Shown: positions 34,604 through 43,556, numbered from the stretch's first letter. The stretch: 46,747 nt of DNA from Halomonas campaniensis (GCF_014193375.1 NZ_JACHZF010000001.1:62035-108781), one strand, 5' to 3'. The notes: generated by a model from the sequence alone, not told the origin. Made by a program: numbers and translations.

Positions 34604-35524
34604 ATGGCCACCCGCCATTTCCTGACCCTGCTCGATCTCAGTCCGGAAGAGCTGCGCTACCTCATCCAGCGCGCCATCACCATCAAGAACGGCCTGAAGA
34701 CCCACGGGCCGACCTATACCCCCTTCGCCAACCGGACCCTGGCGATGATCTTCGAGAAATCCTCGACCCGCACCCGCGTCTCCTTCGAGACCGCCATGGC
34801 CCAGTTCGGTGGCCACGCGCTGTTCCTCTCCTCCCGCGACACCCAGCTGGGCCGCGGCGAGCCGATCGGCGATACCGCCCGGGTGCTCTCGGAGATGGTC
34901 GACGCGGTGATGATCCGCACCTTCTCCCACGAGGGGCTGGAAGCGTTCGCCGCCGCCAGCACGGTCCCGGTGATCAACGCCCTGACCGATGACTACCACC
35001 CCTGCCAGCTGCTCGCCGACGTGATGACCTGGACCGAGCTGCGCGGCAGCGTCAAGGACCGCACCGCGGTGTGGATCGGCGACGGCAACAACATGTGCCA
35101 CTCCTGGATCAACGCCGCCCGCCAGTTCGACTTCCGGCTGCGCGTCTGCTGCCCCAAGGGCTACGAGCCGCGGCAGGACATCCTGGCGGCCGCCGGCGAC
35201 CGGGTCACCCTGCTGCACGACCCGGCCGAGGCAGTGGTGGACGCCGACCTGGTCACCACCGACGTCTGGGCCTCCATGGGCCAGGAGGAGGAGCAGGCCA
35301 GGCGCGAGGCCGACTTCGACGGCTTCCAGGTCACCGAGGCCCTGCTCGACCGCGCCAGGCCCGACGCCCTCTTCCTCCATTGCCTGCCCGCCCACCGCGG
35401 CGAGGAGATCAGCGAGACCCTGCTCGACGACCCCCGCGCCGTGGTCTGGCAGGAGGCCGGCAACCGCCTGCACGCCCAGAAGGCACTGATCGAGTTCCTG
35501 CTGCTGGGCCGCGTCGAGGGCTGA
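34604..35524 (+). CDS. argF: Ornithine carbamoyltransferase
   Basis: ArgF makes citrulline from ornithine and carbamoyl phosphate. The 306-residue protein has the carbamoyl phosphate-binding STRTR at 54-58, HPCQLLAD, and HCLPAHRG starting at His259, where Cys260 helps bind ornithine. Length is typical. GGAG precedes the ATG. It supplies the substrate of ArgG, encoded divergently nearby. Confidence 0.97.
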   Translation: MATRHFLTLLDLSPEELRYLIQRAITIKNGLKTHGPTYTPFANRTLAMIFEKSSTRTRVSFETAMAQFGGHALFLSSRDTQLGRGEPIGDTARVLSEMVDAVMIRTFSHEGLEAFAAASTVPVINALTDDYHPCQLLADVMTWTELRGSVKDRTAVWIGDGNNMCHSWINAARQFDFRLRVCCPKGYEPRQDILAAAGDRVTLLHDPAEAVVDADLVTTDVWASMGQEEEQARREADFDGFQVTEALLDRARPDALFLHCLPAHRGEEISETLLDDPRAVVWQEAGNRLHAQKALIEFLLLGRVEG

Positions 35525-35589
35525 GGCGTCCTCTCGAGGGGTGTCGACCCCGGCACCCCCTCTTAGACTTTCGTTGTGTTCGACCTTGG

Positions 35590-35598
35590 TGGTATACT
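35590..35598 (+). promoter_or_regulatory. Extended -10 promoter of small gene
   Basis: TG-G-TATACT is a near-consensus extended -10, 41 bp before the ATG at 35640. The leader downstream contains GCAAT (35604) and ATTGC (35630) with TACAC/GTGTA inside them, an imperfect stem that would include the AGAGGA ribosome site. Confidence 0.55.
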
Positions 35599-35639
35599 GC
35601 GCCGCAATACACTCCAGCGTGTAAGAGGAATTGCGGCTC

Positions 35640-35945
35640 ATGATGATCGACACCTCCCCTACCGCCGGCATGCAGCGCAGCCTGCGCCAGTGTCTCTCCA
35701 GCATGGCGGCCCTGCTCTACCATCACGGCCACGTGCTCGAGACCGTCTCGATCCCCCATCGCGGCCTCGACCGCAAGGACGTGGCGAACCTCTCCAGCGC
35801 CTCCAGCGAGTGGCAGACCTGCCAGAAGGTGCTGGTCAACAGCGATGCCGCCTCCTGGAACGAGCACAACCGGCTGGTGCTCACGCCCCTGGGCCGCGAG
35901 CTGCTCTTCGACATGTTCGGCGAAGGCGCCGCCGACTGCGCCTGA
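35640..35945 (+). CDS. Small conserved-looking protein, unknown function
   Basis: This is a 101-residue protein that I do not recognise. ATG codons at 35640 and 35643 are both possible; AGAGGA lies about 10 bases before the first. It contains three internal Cys (QCLSS, WQTCQK and the penultimate residue) and no signal peptide or membrane segment. A good extended -10 and a hairpin on both sides support a real single-gene unit. Confidence 0.7.
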   Translation: MMIDTSPTAGMQRSLRQCLSSMAALLYHHGHVLETVSIPHRGLDRKDVANLSSASSEWQTCQKVLVNSDAASWNEHNRLVLTPLGRELLFDMFGEGAADCA

Positions 35946-35970
35946 CCCACACGGCTGACGCTGCCTTGCT

Positions 35971-35998
35971 CATCGGCCCCGCCGCGGCGGGGCCGATG
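35971..35998. terminator. Terminator of small gene
   Basis: A perfect 13-bp stem, CATCGGCCCCGCC with GGCGGGGCCGATG and a GC loop, lies 25 bp after the stop. There is no strong T-run. Confidence 0.65.
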
Positions 35999-36076
35999 CG
36001 TTGCGGGCCCGGGCTCGTCCGAGGATCAGCCATCACCCCGGCCACTGGCCGCCCGACCAGCCCCGGCGAGCACTCA

Positions 36077-36112
36077 CGAAAAAGCCGCCTGGCGGGTTGC
36101 GCCAAGCGGCTG
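36077..36112 (-). terminator. Rho-independent terminator of tRNA-Ala
   Basis: On the minus strand AGCCGCTTGGCG and CGCCAGGCGGCT form a stem followed by TTTTTC, just downstream of the tRNA. Confidence 0.85.
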
Positions 36113-36128
36113 ATTCGAGATGTCTTGT

Positions 36129-36204
36129 TGGTGGAGCCTAGCGGGATCGAACCGCTGACCTCAACACTGCCAGTGTTGCGCTCTCCCAGCTGAGCTAAGG
36201 CCCC
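36129..36204 (-). tRNA. tRNA-Ala (GGC)
   Basis: This is a 76-nt cloverleaf on the minus strand. The acceptor stem is GGGGCCT with AGGCTCC, the anticodon loop CTGGCAG carries GGC, the T loop is GTTCGATCC and CCA is encoded. It reads GCC alanine codons, common in this GC-rich genome. It has its own promoter and terminator. Confidence 0.97.
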
Positions 36205-36235
36205 CACGCTGTCTCGCCTTGCGAGAACGAGGCGA

Positions 36236-36264
36236 ATGATACGCAGCCCTCCCGCTATCGTCAA
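36236..36264 (-). promoter_or_regulatory. Sigma70 promoter of tRNA-Ala
   Basis: On the minus strand TTGACG, a 17-bp spacer and TATCAT lie just upstream of the tRNA, followed by a GC-rich stretch where stringent control often acts. Confidence 0.8.
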
Positions 36265-36400
36265 CCCCCTGCCGGGAAGATCGTCCCGATCCCCAAGTGG
36301 ACTTTCCAGCCAATGCCGAGTTGTGCCACTCTTTGCCATGAGAGCCCAACCTCACCCCCAGTCTCAATCCGACCACCCCAGACGCTCAGGAGCCGCTGCC

Positions 36401-37048
36401 TTGATCCGGGTACTGATAGCCGATGACCATCACCTGGTAAGGACCAGCATCGCCCACCTGCTGAATGCCGAAGCGGATATCAGCGTGGTCGGCGAGGCCG
36501 CCAATGGCGAGGACGCCATCGCCGAGACCCGGCGCCTGGAGCCGGACGTGGTACTGATGGACATCCGCATGCCCGGCATCGGCGGCCTGGAAGCCACCCG
36601 CAAGATCCATCGCACCATGCCCGGCATCCGCGTGCTGGTGCTGACCGCCTGGCTCGAGGAGACCTTCGCCCAGCGCCTGCTGGATGCCGGGGCCTACGGC
36701 TTCCTCGGCAAGGGCTCCCAGCACGACGAGATGGTCACCGCCATCCGCGGCGTCTTCGCGGGACAGCGCTACGTCAGCCCGGAGATCGCCCAACGGCTGG
36801 TGCTGTCGCGCATCGATGCCCCGGACAACCCCTTCGACCAGCTCTCCCAGCGCGAGATGCAGGTCGCCATGATGATCGTCAACTGCCAGAAGGTCGCCGA
36901 CATCTCCGACCGGCTGTTCCTGAGCCCCAAGACGGTCAACACCTATCGCTACCGGATCTTCGACAAGCTCGGCGTCCATACCGACGTGGAGCTGACCCAC
37001 CTGGGGCTGCGGCACGGGCTGGTGGAAGGCTTTGCCAGCGTCGAATGA
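36401..37048 (+). CDS. gacA: GacA/UvrY-family response regulator
   Basis: GacA is the regulator partner of the GacS/BarA kinase that switches on the CsrB/RsmZ-type small RNAs. The 215-residue protein has a receiver with Asp8, Asp9 and phosphoacceptor Asp54 (VVLMDIRMPG) and a LuxR-type helix-turn-helix (LSQREMQVAMMI to YRYRIFDKLGV). The frame is open from 36236, but the family N-terminus (IRVLIADDHHLVR) begins at a TTG at 36401 with AGGAG 8 bases upstream; TTG starts are known for gacA in pseudomonads. The uvrC gene follows 10 bp on, the conserved arrangement. Confidence 0.95.
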   Translation: MIRVLIADDHHLVRTSIAHLLNAEADISVVGEAANGEDAIAETRRLEPDVVLMDIRMPGIGGLEATRKIHRTMPGIRVLVLTAWLEETFAQRLLDAGAYGFLGKGSQHDEMVTAIRGVFAGQRYVSPEIAQRLVLSRIDAPDNPFDQLSQREMQVAMMIVNCQKVADISDRLFLSPKTVNTYRYRIFDKLGVHTDVELTHLGLRHGLVEGFASVE

Positions 37049-37058
37049 CCCCCGCGCC

Positions 37059-38873
37059 ATGAGTTTCGACCACCGCCGCTTCCTGGGCGCCGTCAGCGAG
37101 GCTCCCGGCGTCTACCGCATGCTGGACGACCGGGGCGACACCCTCTACGTCGGCAAGGCGCGCCGCCTGAAGGCACGCCTGGCCAGCTACTTCCGCGGCG
37201 CGCTCAACACCAAGACCCAGGCCCTGGTGGCCCGCATTGCCGATATCCAGGTCACGGTGACCAACAGCGAGACCGAGGCGCTGTTGCTGGAGCAGACCCT
37301 GATCAAGGAGCTGCGGCCGCCGTACAACATCCTGCTGCGTGACGACAAGTCCTACCCCTTCGTGTTCGTCACCGACCGCCATCCCTTCCCGGCGCTGGAG
37401 TACAAGCGCGCCCGGCAGCGCCGCGACGACGGCCGCTACCTGGGCCCCTACCCCAGCAGCCTGGCGGTCCGCGAGAGCCTGTCGCTGATGCAGAAGATCT
37501 TCCGCATCCGCAACTGCGAGGACAGCGTCTTCGCCCACCGCACCCGCCCCTGCCTGCAGTACCAGATCCAGCGCTGCAGTGCCCCCTGTGTCGGCCTGAT
37601 CGGCGAGGCGGACTACCGCCGCGACCTCGAGCATGCCGTGCAGTGCCTGGAGGGCAGGAGCGAACAGGTGACCGGCGAGCTGACCGAGGCGATGGAGGCC
37701 GCCAGCCGCGAACTCGCCTTCGAGGAGGCGGCCCGGCTGCGCGACCAGATCCAGCAGCTGCGCCAGCTGCAGCAGCGCCAGTTCGTCGATACCGGCGACG
37801 GCGATGCCGACGTCTTCGCCCTGGCCAGCCGCCCGGGCGCGCTGTGCATCTCGGTGCTCAGCGTCCGCCAGGGGCGGCTGCTGGGCGCCCGCCACCATAC
37901 GCCGGCCAACGGGCTCGACCTGGAGCCGGAAGCGCTGCTCGGCGAGTTCGTCAGCCAGTACTACCTGGGCCAGGCCCGGGAGATCCCCCGGGAGGTGATC
38001 ACCAGCCACCCCCTGCCCGATGCGGCGCTGATCGGTCGCGCGCTCAGCGAGCGCGCCGGCCGGCGCGTGCGCCTCACCGACCAGGTGCGGGGCCACCGCG
38101 CCCAGTGGCGGGAACTGGCACGCACCAACGCCGAGCAGCAGCTGGCCGGCCAGCTGGCCAACCAGGCGCAGCTCACCCGGCGCTTCGAGGCGCTGCGCGA
38201 CGCCCTGGGGCTCGAGGCCACGCCGCGCCGGCTGGAGTGCTTCGACATCAGCCACAGCCACGGCGAGGCCACCGTGGCCTCCTGCGTGGTCTTCGACGAG
38301 AACGGCCCCCGCAAGTCCGACTATCGACGCTTCAACATCGAGGGGGTGGCGGCCGGCGACGACTACGCCGCCATGCGCCAGGCGCTGGTCCGGCGCTTCC
38401 GGCGCCTGGCCGATGGCGAGGGCGAGCGCCCCGACGTGCTGATCGTCGACGGCGGCAAGGGGCAGCTCAACCTGGCCCGCGAGGTGTTCGAGGAGCTCGG
38501 AGTCATCGGCATCGGGCTGCTGGGGGTCGCCAAGGGCACCACGCGCAAGGCGGGGCTCGAGACGCTGTTCCTCGAGACCGTGGACCGCACCCTCGACCTG
38601 GACGGCACCTCCCCGGCCCTGCACCTGGTCCAGCATATCCGCGACGAATCCCACCGCTTCGCCATCACCGGCCACCGCACCCGGCGCGACAAGGCCAGGC
38701 GCACCTCCACCCTGGAGGGCATCCCCGGCGTCGGCCCCCGGCGGCGGCGCGAGCTGCTGCGCTTCTTCGGCGGCCTGCAGGGGGTGAAGCAGGCCAGCCG
38801 CGAGGAGCTGGCGCGCGTCCCCGGCATCAGCGCCACCCTCGCCGAGGCGATTCATCGCGCCCTGCATGGATGA
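37059..38873 (+). CDS. uvrC: Excinuclease ABC subunit C
   Basis: UvrC makes both cuts in nucleotide excision repair. The 604-residue protein has the N-terminal GIY-YIG nuclease (PGVYRMLDDRGDTLYVGKARRL), a UVR domain (about 205-240), the central RNase H-like nuclease (CFDISHSHGEATVASCVVF; LIVDGGKGQL) and C-terminal helix-hairpin-helix pairs (IPGVGPRRRRELLRFFGG). The start at 37059 gives MSFDHRRFL, the usual N-terminus. It is in the gacA-uvrC-pgsA operon. Confidence 0.97.
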   Translation: MSFDHRRFLGAVSEAPGVYRMLDDRGDTLYVGKARRLKARLASYFRGALNTKTQALVARIADIQVTVTNSETEALLLEQTLIKELRPPYNILLRDDKSYPFVFVTDRHPFPALEYKRARQRRDDGRYLGPYPSSLAVRESLSLMQKIFRIRNCEDSVFAHRTRPCLQYQIQRCSAPCVGLIGEADYRRDLEHAVQCLEGRSEQVTGELTEAMEAASRELAFEEAARLRDQIQQLRQLQQRQFVDTGDGDADVFALASRPGALCISVLSVRQGRLLGARHHTPANGLDLEPEALLGEFVSQYYLGQAREIPREVITSHPLPDAALIGRALSERAGRRVRLTDQVRGHRAQWRELARTNAEQQLAGQLANQAQLTRRFEALRDALGLEATPRRLECFDISHSHGEATVASCVVFDENGPRKSDYRRFNIEGVAAGDDYAAMRQALVRRFRRLADGEGERPDVLIVDGGKGQLNLAREVFEELGVIGIGLLGVAKGTTRKAGLETLFLETVDRTLDLDGTSPALHLVQHIRDESHRFAITGHRTRRDKARRTSTLEGIPGVGPRRRRELLRFFGGLQGVKQASREELARVPGISATLAEAIHRALHG

Positions 38874-38946
38874 CGAGCGCCAAGGCGGATAGAATGTCCG
38901 GGCGCCACGGCACCACCCCACCGACCGGCAAGGACTGCGTCACGCG

Positions 38947-39495
38947 ATGAACATCCCGAATCTCCTCACCCTGGCCCGTATTGCCTTCATTCCGCTGCTG
39001 GTGGTGCTCTTCTACCTGCCCTTCGCCTGGAGCATGCCCCTGGCCGCCGCGCTGTTCGCCCTGGCGTCGATCACCGACTGGCTGGATGGCTACCTGGCCC
39101 GCCGCTGGAACCAGGCGACCCCCTTCGGCGCCTTTCTCGACCCGGTGGCGGACAAGCTGATGGTCGCCGTGGCCCTGGCGCTGCTGATCGAGCGCTACGA
39201 GGCGATCTGGCTGACCCTGCCGGCGCTGGTGATCATCGGCCGCGAGATCGTCATCTCGGCGCTGCGCGAGTGGATGGCGGAGATGGGCAAGCGCGGCAAG
39301 GTGGCGGTCTCCTGGATCGGCAAGGTCAAGACCACTCTGCAGATGGTGGCGATCTTCCTGCTGCTGGCCTTCGCCCCCGGCACGCCGATCGCCGCGCTGG
39401 CCGTGGCCACCCTCTACGTGGCCGCCGTGCTGACACTCTGGTCGATGTTCCTCTACCTGCGTGCCGCCTGGCCGCACCTCAGCGACTCGATGTAG
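38947..39495 (+). CDS. pgsA: CDP-diacylglycerol-glycerol-3-phosphate 3-phosphatidyltransferase
   Basis: PgsA makes phosphatidylglycerol phosphate in the inner membrane, the committed step to phosphatidylglycerol and cardiolipin. The 182-residue protein has several membrane segments and the CDP-alcohol phosphotransferase motif D-G-x2-A-R-x8-G-x3-D-x3-D ([11 protein letters not shown] to [11 protein letters not shown]). Length matches E. coli. A tRNA operon with a perfect promoter starts 19 bp after the stop. Confidence 0.96.
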   Translation: MNIPNLLTLARIAFIPLLVVLFYLPFAWSMPLAAALFALASITDWLDGYLARRWNQATPFGAFLDPVADKLMVAVALALLIERYEAIWLTLPALVIIGREIVISALREWMAEMGKRGKVAVSWIGKVKTTLQMVAIFLLLAFAPGTPIAALAVATLYVAAVLTLWSMFLYLRAAWPHLSDSM

Positions 39496-39513
39496 GCCGG
39501 GATGCAAAAGCGT

Positions 39514-39541
39514 TTGACAGTCACCGACTTATCCGTATAAT
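39514..39541 (+). promoter_or_regulatory. Consensus sigma70 promoter of the tRNA operon
   Basis: TTGACA, a 16-bp spacer and TATAAT: both hexamers match the consensus exactly, 15 bp before tRNA-Gly. Confidence 0.92.
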
Positions 39542-39556
39542 TCGCTCTCGAGTCAG

Positions 39557-39631
39557 GCGGGAATAGCTCAGTGGTAGAGCACAACCTTGCCAAGGTTGGG
39601 GTCGCGAGTTCGAATCTCGTTTCCCGCTCCA
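39557..39631 (+). tRNA. tRNA-Gly (GCC)
   Basis: This is a 75-nt tRNA with acceptor GCGGGAA/TTCCCGC, anticodon GCC in the loop TTGCCAA, T loop GTTCGAATC and encoded CCA. It is first in the Gly-Cys-Leu operon after pgsA. Confidence 0.98.
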
Positions 39632-39667
39632 TCATCCCCCCCCGGGGATGAGATCACGACTCGATGA

Positions 39668-39741
39668 GGCTGGATGGCAGAGTGGTTATGCAGCGGACTG
39701 CAACTCCGTGTACGCCGGTTCGATTCCGACTCCAGCCTCCA
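39668..39741 (+). tRNA. tRNA-Cys (GCA)
   Basis: This is a 74-nt tRNA with acceptor GGCTGGA/TCCAGCC, anticodon GCA in CTGCAAC, T loop GTTCGATTC and encoded CCA. Confidence 0.98.
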
Positions 39742-39770
39742 TTTCCCGCTTTCCTGCTCGAGCCCGTGCC

Positions 39771-39857
39771 GCCCGGATGGCGAAATTGGTAGACGCAAGG
39801 GACTTAAAATCCCTCGGTGGCGACACCGTGCCGGTTCGAGCCCGGCTCCGGGCACCA
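39771..39857 (+). tRNA. tRNA-Leu (TAA)
   Basis: This is an 87-nt class II tRNA with acceptor GCCCGGA/TCCGGGC, anticodon TAA in CTTAAAA, a long variable arm (CGGTGGCGACACCG) and encoded CCA. It is last in the tRNA operon. Confidence 0.98.
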
Positions 39858-39916
39858 GTCTCCCCACGCTTCGCCTGGACCGACCGCCTCACGGCGCATC
39901 GACGGGGCACCCGATC

Positions 39917-41077
39917 ATGAAGCTGCCGCCCCTGCGCGACCCCTTCTTCACCTACCGTTTCCGGCGCAGGCTGCATGTCGTTCGCGTGCTGCTGGCACTG
40001 ACGATCACCTTCGTCATCATCCGCATCTTCGAGATTCCCCACTCCAGCTGGGCGCTGGTCAGCACCGTCATGGTGATGGGCAACCTGCCGCATATCGGCG
40101 GCGTGCTCGACAAGGGGCGCCAGCGCCTGCTCGGCACCCTGCTCGGCGCGGGGTCGGGCCTCGTGCTGATCCTGCTGCCCCCGGGCCTGCCCCTGCTGGT
40201 GCCGGCCGGCAGCCTCGTCGCCATCGGCATCGCCACCTGGTTGACCTTCGGCAGCCGCCACGGCTACAGCGGCCTGATGTTCGCCATCAGCCTGCTGCTG
40301 GTGGTCGGCGACGGCAGCCATGACCTGGGCATCGGCCTGTGGCGGGCCTTCGACGTGCTGCTGGGCACCCTGGTGGGCATCGCCGTGACCGTGCTGGTGC
40401 TGCCCCAGAAGGCCACCGACATGATGCGCTTCATGCTGGCCGAGAACCTCGACCGCATGGCGCGCCTCTTCCACGCCCATACCACCGCCTCGGCCTCGCT
40501 GGACGTCGACACCCGCGCCCTGCTCAAGGCCACCAGCGCCTCGCTGGTCAAGCAGCGCGGCCTGGTCGATGCGATCCATCGCGAACGACGGCTGCGCCGG
40601 GACGAGCTGGATGACATCATCTCCCTGCAGCGCCGCATGCTCTCGACCATCGAGCTGCTGCTCGAGACCCACTGGACGACCCGGGCGGGCCATGACCGCA
40701 TCGAGGCCATGACCGGCCTGCGCGAGGAGCAGCATCGGCTCGCCCGGGAGCTCGGCACCCTGGCCTTCCAGGTCCGGACCGGACAGCCCATCGAGGTCGA
40801 GATCAGCCCCTTCGACCTCCAGCGCCATGCCGAGCTGGCCTCCAGCGCACGCAGCGTCGAGGGTCGCGTGCTGTTCAGCCCCAGCGGCTACCTGTGGCTG
40901 AACCGCGAACTGGCCCGCCTGACCGATGACCTCGTGACCCGCCTCGGCGGCCTGAACCGCCTCCCCAGCCGCCGCCTGCGCCGCGCCTCGGGGCGCCGCT
41001 GGGCACGGCGGGAGTCCGCCCTGAACGACTCCGCCCTGAACGACAGAGGAGCGCAAGATGACCCACGGCAACCATGA
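39917..41077 (+). CDS. FUSC-family inner-membrane protein
   Basis: This 386-residue protein has an N-terminal membrane domain of about six segments (about 20-175; SWALVSTVMVMG, GTLLGAGSGLVLILLP) typical of the FUSC/YccS/AaeB family, then a helical cytoplasmic domain. The ATG at 39917 is used; the longer frame runs through the tRNAs. AaeB relatives export aromatic acids, but the substrate here is unknown. The C-terminus has a duplicated Ser-Ala-Leu-Asn-Asp. It overlaps nadB by 20 bp. Confidence 0.82.
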   Translation: MKLPPLRDPFFTYRFRRRLHVVRVLLALTITFVIIRIFEIPHSSWALVSTVMVMGNLPHIGGVLDKGRQRLLGTLLGAGSGLVLILLPPGLPLLVPAGSLVAIGIATWLTFGSRHGYSGLMFAISLLLVVGDGSHDLGIGLWRAFDVLLGTLVGIAVTVLVLPQKATDMMRFMLAENLDRMARLFHAHTTASASLDVDTRALLKATSASLVKQRGLVDAIHRERRLRRDELDDIISLQRRMLSTIELLLETHWTTRAGHDRIEAMTGLREEQHRLARELGTLAFQVRTGQPIEVEISPFDLQRHAELASSARSVEGRVLFSPSGYLWLNRELARLTDDLVTRLGGLNRLPSRRLRRASGRRWARRESALNDSALNDRGAQDDPRQP

Positions 41078-42638
41078 TGTGCTGATCATCGGCGGCGGCG
41101 TCGCCGGGCTGGTGCTGGCCCTGGAGATCGCCGACCGGCGCCGGGTCACCCTGCTGCGGCCGGCCAGCGACGATTCTGGCGCCAGCCGCTGGGCCCAGGG
41201 CGGCATCGCCGCCGTGCTCTCCCCCCAGGACGACGTCGAGGCCCACGTGGCCGATACCCTGGTGGCCGGCGACGGCCTGTGCGACGAGCGTGCGGTGCGC
41301 TTCACCGTGGAGCAGGGTCCCGCCGCCATCGAGTGGCTGCTCTCCCTGGGAGTGCCCTTCACCCCGGACACCAGCCCCGGGGCCGGCTATCCCTACCACC
41401 TGACCCGCGAGGGAGGCCACGGCGCACGGCGCATCATCCATGCCGCCGACGCCACGGGGCGGGTGGTAATGGAGACCCTCAAGCAGCATGTGGCCGACCA
41501 CCCGTCGATCACCCTTCACACCGAACTGACCGCCATCGGCCTGATCGGCGATGCCGACGGAGCCTGCCGCGGGGCGCGCTGCCTGGACGAGCAGGGCCGC
41601 CTCCACGAGCTGCTCGCCGCCGATACCGTGCTCGCCACCGGCGGTGCCAGCGGGCTCTATCGCCATACCACCAGCCCCCAGCCGGCCAGCGGCGAAGGCA
41701 TGATGATGGCGGCCGAGCTGGGTGCCGAGCTGATGAACCTGGAGTTCCAGCAGTTCCACCCCACCTGCCTCTTTGATCCCGAGGGCCCTCCCTTCCTGAT
41801 CAGCGAGGCGGTGCGCGGCGAGGGCGGGCAGCTGCTCAACATCCATGGCCACCGCTTCATGCCGGCCCTGGACCCCCGTGCCGAGCTGGCGCCGCGGGAC
41901 ATCGTCGCCCGCGCCATCGACGCCGAGATGCAGCTTACCGGCAGCGACCACGTGCTGCTCGACATCCGCCACCTGGGCGAGGCCGCGATCCGCCACCACT
42001 TCCCCACCATCCACGCCCACTGCGCCGGACGCGGACTGGATATCACCCGGGTGCCGATCCCAGTGGTCCCGGCGGCACACTACAGCTGCGGCGGGGTGGC
42101 CACCGGCCTGGACGGCGCCACTCGCGTTCCGGGGTTGTATGCCGTCGGCGAGGTCGCCTGCACGGGCCTGCACGGTGCCAACCGCATGGCCAGCAACTCG
42201 CTGCTGGAGTGCCTGGTCTTCGCCCGCAGCTGCGCCCGGGCGCTGGCCCGGCCGGCGGTCCCGGCCACGGCTGACCTGCGCCCCCTGGCGGCCGGCAGCC
42301 AGCCGCTGCCGCCCGGCCTGGTCGGCGAACAGCGCGAGGCGATGCGCCAGTGGATGAGCGCCCGGGTGGCCATCGTCCGCCACGATGCCGGCCTGGCCGA
42401 GGCCGCCGAGGCGCTCGCCGACCAGCAGCGCCGGCTGGCGCCCCTGGTCGCCGCGAGCCCCCCCGACGCCGAGCTCGCCAGCCTGTGGCATGCCCTGCGC
42501 CTGGCGCGGCTCACCGTGGCCAGCGCACAGGCGCGCCGGGAGTCCCGCGGCCTGCACTACAACCCCGACTGCCCCGTCCATGGCGATCCCGCACCGCAGC
42601 CGTCACGGATTCACCTGGCGGACCTGGCAACGCCATAG
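41058..42638 (+). CDS. nadB: L-aspartate oxidase
   Basis: NadB oxidises L-aspartate to iminoaspartate, the first step of de novo NAD synthesis, with FAD. The 526-residue protein has the dinucleotide-binding DVLIIGGGVAGLVLALE near 7-23, SRWAQGGIAA, HAADATGR, QFHPTCLF, and the active-site HYSCGGV and HGANRMASNSLLE segments. GAGGAG precedes the ATG inside the FUSC gene. Length fits (E. coli 540). nadA is not in the window. Confidence 0.96.
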   Translation: MTHGNHDVLIIGGGVAGLVLALEIADRRRVTLLRPASDDSGASRWAQGGIAAVLSPQDDVEAHVADTLVAGDGLCDERAVRFTVEQGPAAIEWLLSLGVPFTPDTSPGAGYPYHLTREGGHGARRIIHAADATGRVVMETLKQHVADHPSITLHTELTAIGLIGDADGACRGARCLDEQGRLHELLAADTVLATGGASGLYRHTTSPQPASGEGMMMAAELGAELMNLEFQQFHPTCLFDPEGPPFLISEAVRGEGGQLLNIHGHRFMPALDPRAELAPRDIVARAIDAEMQLTGSDHVLLDIRHLGEAAIRHHFPTIHAHCAGRGLDITRVPIPVVPAAHYSCGGVATGLDGATRVPGLYAVGEVACTGLHGANRMASNSLLECLVFARSCARALARPAVPATADLRPLAAGSQPLPPGLVGEQREAMRQWMSARVAIVRHDAGLAEAAEALADQQRRLAPLVAASPPDAELASLWHALRLARLTVASAQARRESRGLHYNPDCPVHGDPAPQPSRIHLADLATP

Positions 42639-42682
42639 CCCCGGCCAGCGAGCAACGCCTTCGCGAAAGGCACCGCCGACGC

Positions 42683-42700
42683 GCGGCCCGGTCGGGCCGC
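42683..42700. terminator. Hairpin between nadB and ygfX-like gene
   Basis: GCGGCCCG and CGGGCCGC with a GT loop form a perfect 8-bp stem touching the ygfX-like stop. It may end either convergent gene. Confidence 0.45.
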
Positions 42701-43102
42701 TCAGGCCAGGCCGACCAGCACCCGTCGCAGGGACCGCAGGGAGGCGGCATCGCCGCTGTCGGGCCATAGCCAGAGCCGGCGGCCGTCGAGGCGCAGGCCG
42801 ATCAGCCAGGGCCCCAGGTAGTCGCAGCGCAGGGTCACCTCCTGCCAACCGCCGCCCGGCGCGGCACTCCGCCAGCTCCAGCGCAGCCCGCCGCCCGGCC
42901 GGGGCACGCCCCGGAGCTCGCCCCGCGGCCGCCCGCGGGCGACCCACACGACAACGCCGGTGAGCACCAGGGTCACGGGGACCGCGATGCCCGCCGGCGC
43001 ATGGAAGGCGACCGGGGCGGCCACCGCCGCCGCCAGCAGCCCATGGACCCACAGCGCGAGGCTAGACGGGACGATGCCCAACGCTATCGGCACTTTCGGC
43101 AT
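42701..43102 (-). CDS. YgfX/CptA-like membrane protein
   Basis: This 133-residue protein has two hydrophobic segments (about 10-30 and 38-56) and a basic C-terminal domain rich in Trp and Arg (LGPWLIGLRLDGRRLWLWPDS). Length, layout and position directly after sdhE match YgfX, described in E. coli as a membrane toxin (CptA) paired with SdhE/CptB, although the toxin role is disputed. It overlaps sdhE by 41 bp. Confidence 0.78.
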   Translation of the reverse strand: MPKVPIALGIVPSSLALWVHGLLAAAVAAPVAFHAPAGIAVPVTLVLTGVVVWVARGRPRGELRGVPRPGGGLRWSWRSAAPGGGWQEVTLRCDYLGPWLIGLRLDGRRLWLWPDSGDAASLRSLRRVLVGLA

Positions 43103-43355
43103 GCTCGATGATCAGCTGGACGATGCGGCGGCGGGCCGGCGCTTCCGGCCACTCCCGACGCATCAGCCATACGAAGAGGTCCTGGTCCTCCTCGTCGATC
43201 AGCTCCCGGAAGGCCGCCTGGTCCGCCTCGTCCAGCGTGTCGTAGCGCTGCTCGAGGAAGGGCACCAGCAGCAGGTCCAGCTCCCACATCCCGCGCCGGG
43301 AGTGCCAGTAGAGACGCTTGCGCTGGGCGGCTTCGGTGGTGGATGGCTCGTTCAA
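43062..43355 (-). CDS. sdhE: Succinate dehydrogenase assembly factor SdhE
   Basis: SdhE helps attach FAD to the flavoprotein subunits of succinate dehydrogenase and fumarate reductase. The 97-residue protein has the RGxxE motif (RGMWELDLLLVPF) and the LIDEEDQDLFVWLM segment. The family N-terminus begins at a TTG at 43355 with GAGG six bases upstream; the frame stays open to 44252 through other genes, so the long reading is false. A shared sdhE-ygfX unit facing nadB is common in gammaproteobacteria. Confidence 0.88.
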   Translation of the reverse strand: MNEPSTTEAAQRKRLYWHSRRGMWELDLLLVPFLEQRYDTLDEADQAAFRELIDEEDQDLFVWLMRREWPEAPARRRIVQLIIEHAESADSVGHRPV

Positions 43356-43466
43356 CGTCGACCTCGACAGTGCGGATGGATGTGCCGCCAGTATACCCGA
43401 GCCCCCCTGCCGCGACAGCCTGCGGCGCCCGGAATCGGCCGTCTCTCTGCCTATGGTCGTAGCTCG

Positions 43467-43495
43467 TTGTTTTATCACGACTTGCACAGTATGCT
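43467..43495 (+). promoter_or_regulatory. Sigma70 promoter of ihfB
   Basis: TTGTTT, a 17-bp spacer and TATGCT end 61 bp before the ihfB ATG. The region is the most AT-rich in its neighbourhood. Confidence 0.65.
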
Positions 43496-43556
43496 TTGAG
43501 AAAACAACAACGCGGGGTGGTACTTCCCGGTTGCGAGCCGCATACGGAGAACGTCG

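Noticed and set aside
41020..41050. Short direct repeat at the end of the FUSC-family gene (Ser-Ala-Leu-Asn-Asp twice)
   Set aside because: Only two copies at a non-conserved C-terminus; likely a small slippage event without function.
42701..43355. Toxin-antitoxin pair (CptA/CptB)
   Set aside because: SdhE has a well-supported role in flavinylation and the toxin function of the YgfX type is disputed; annotated by family only.
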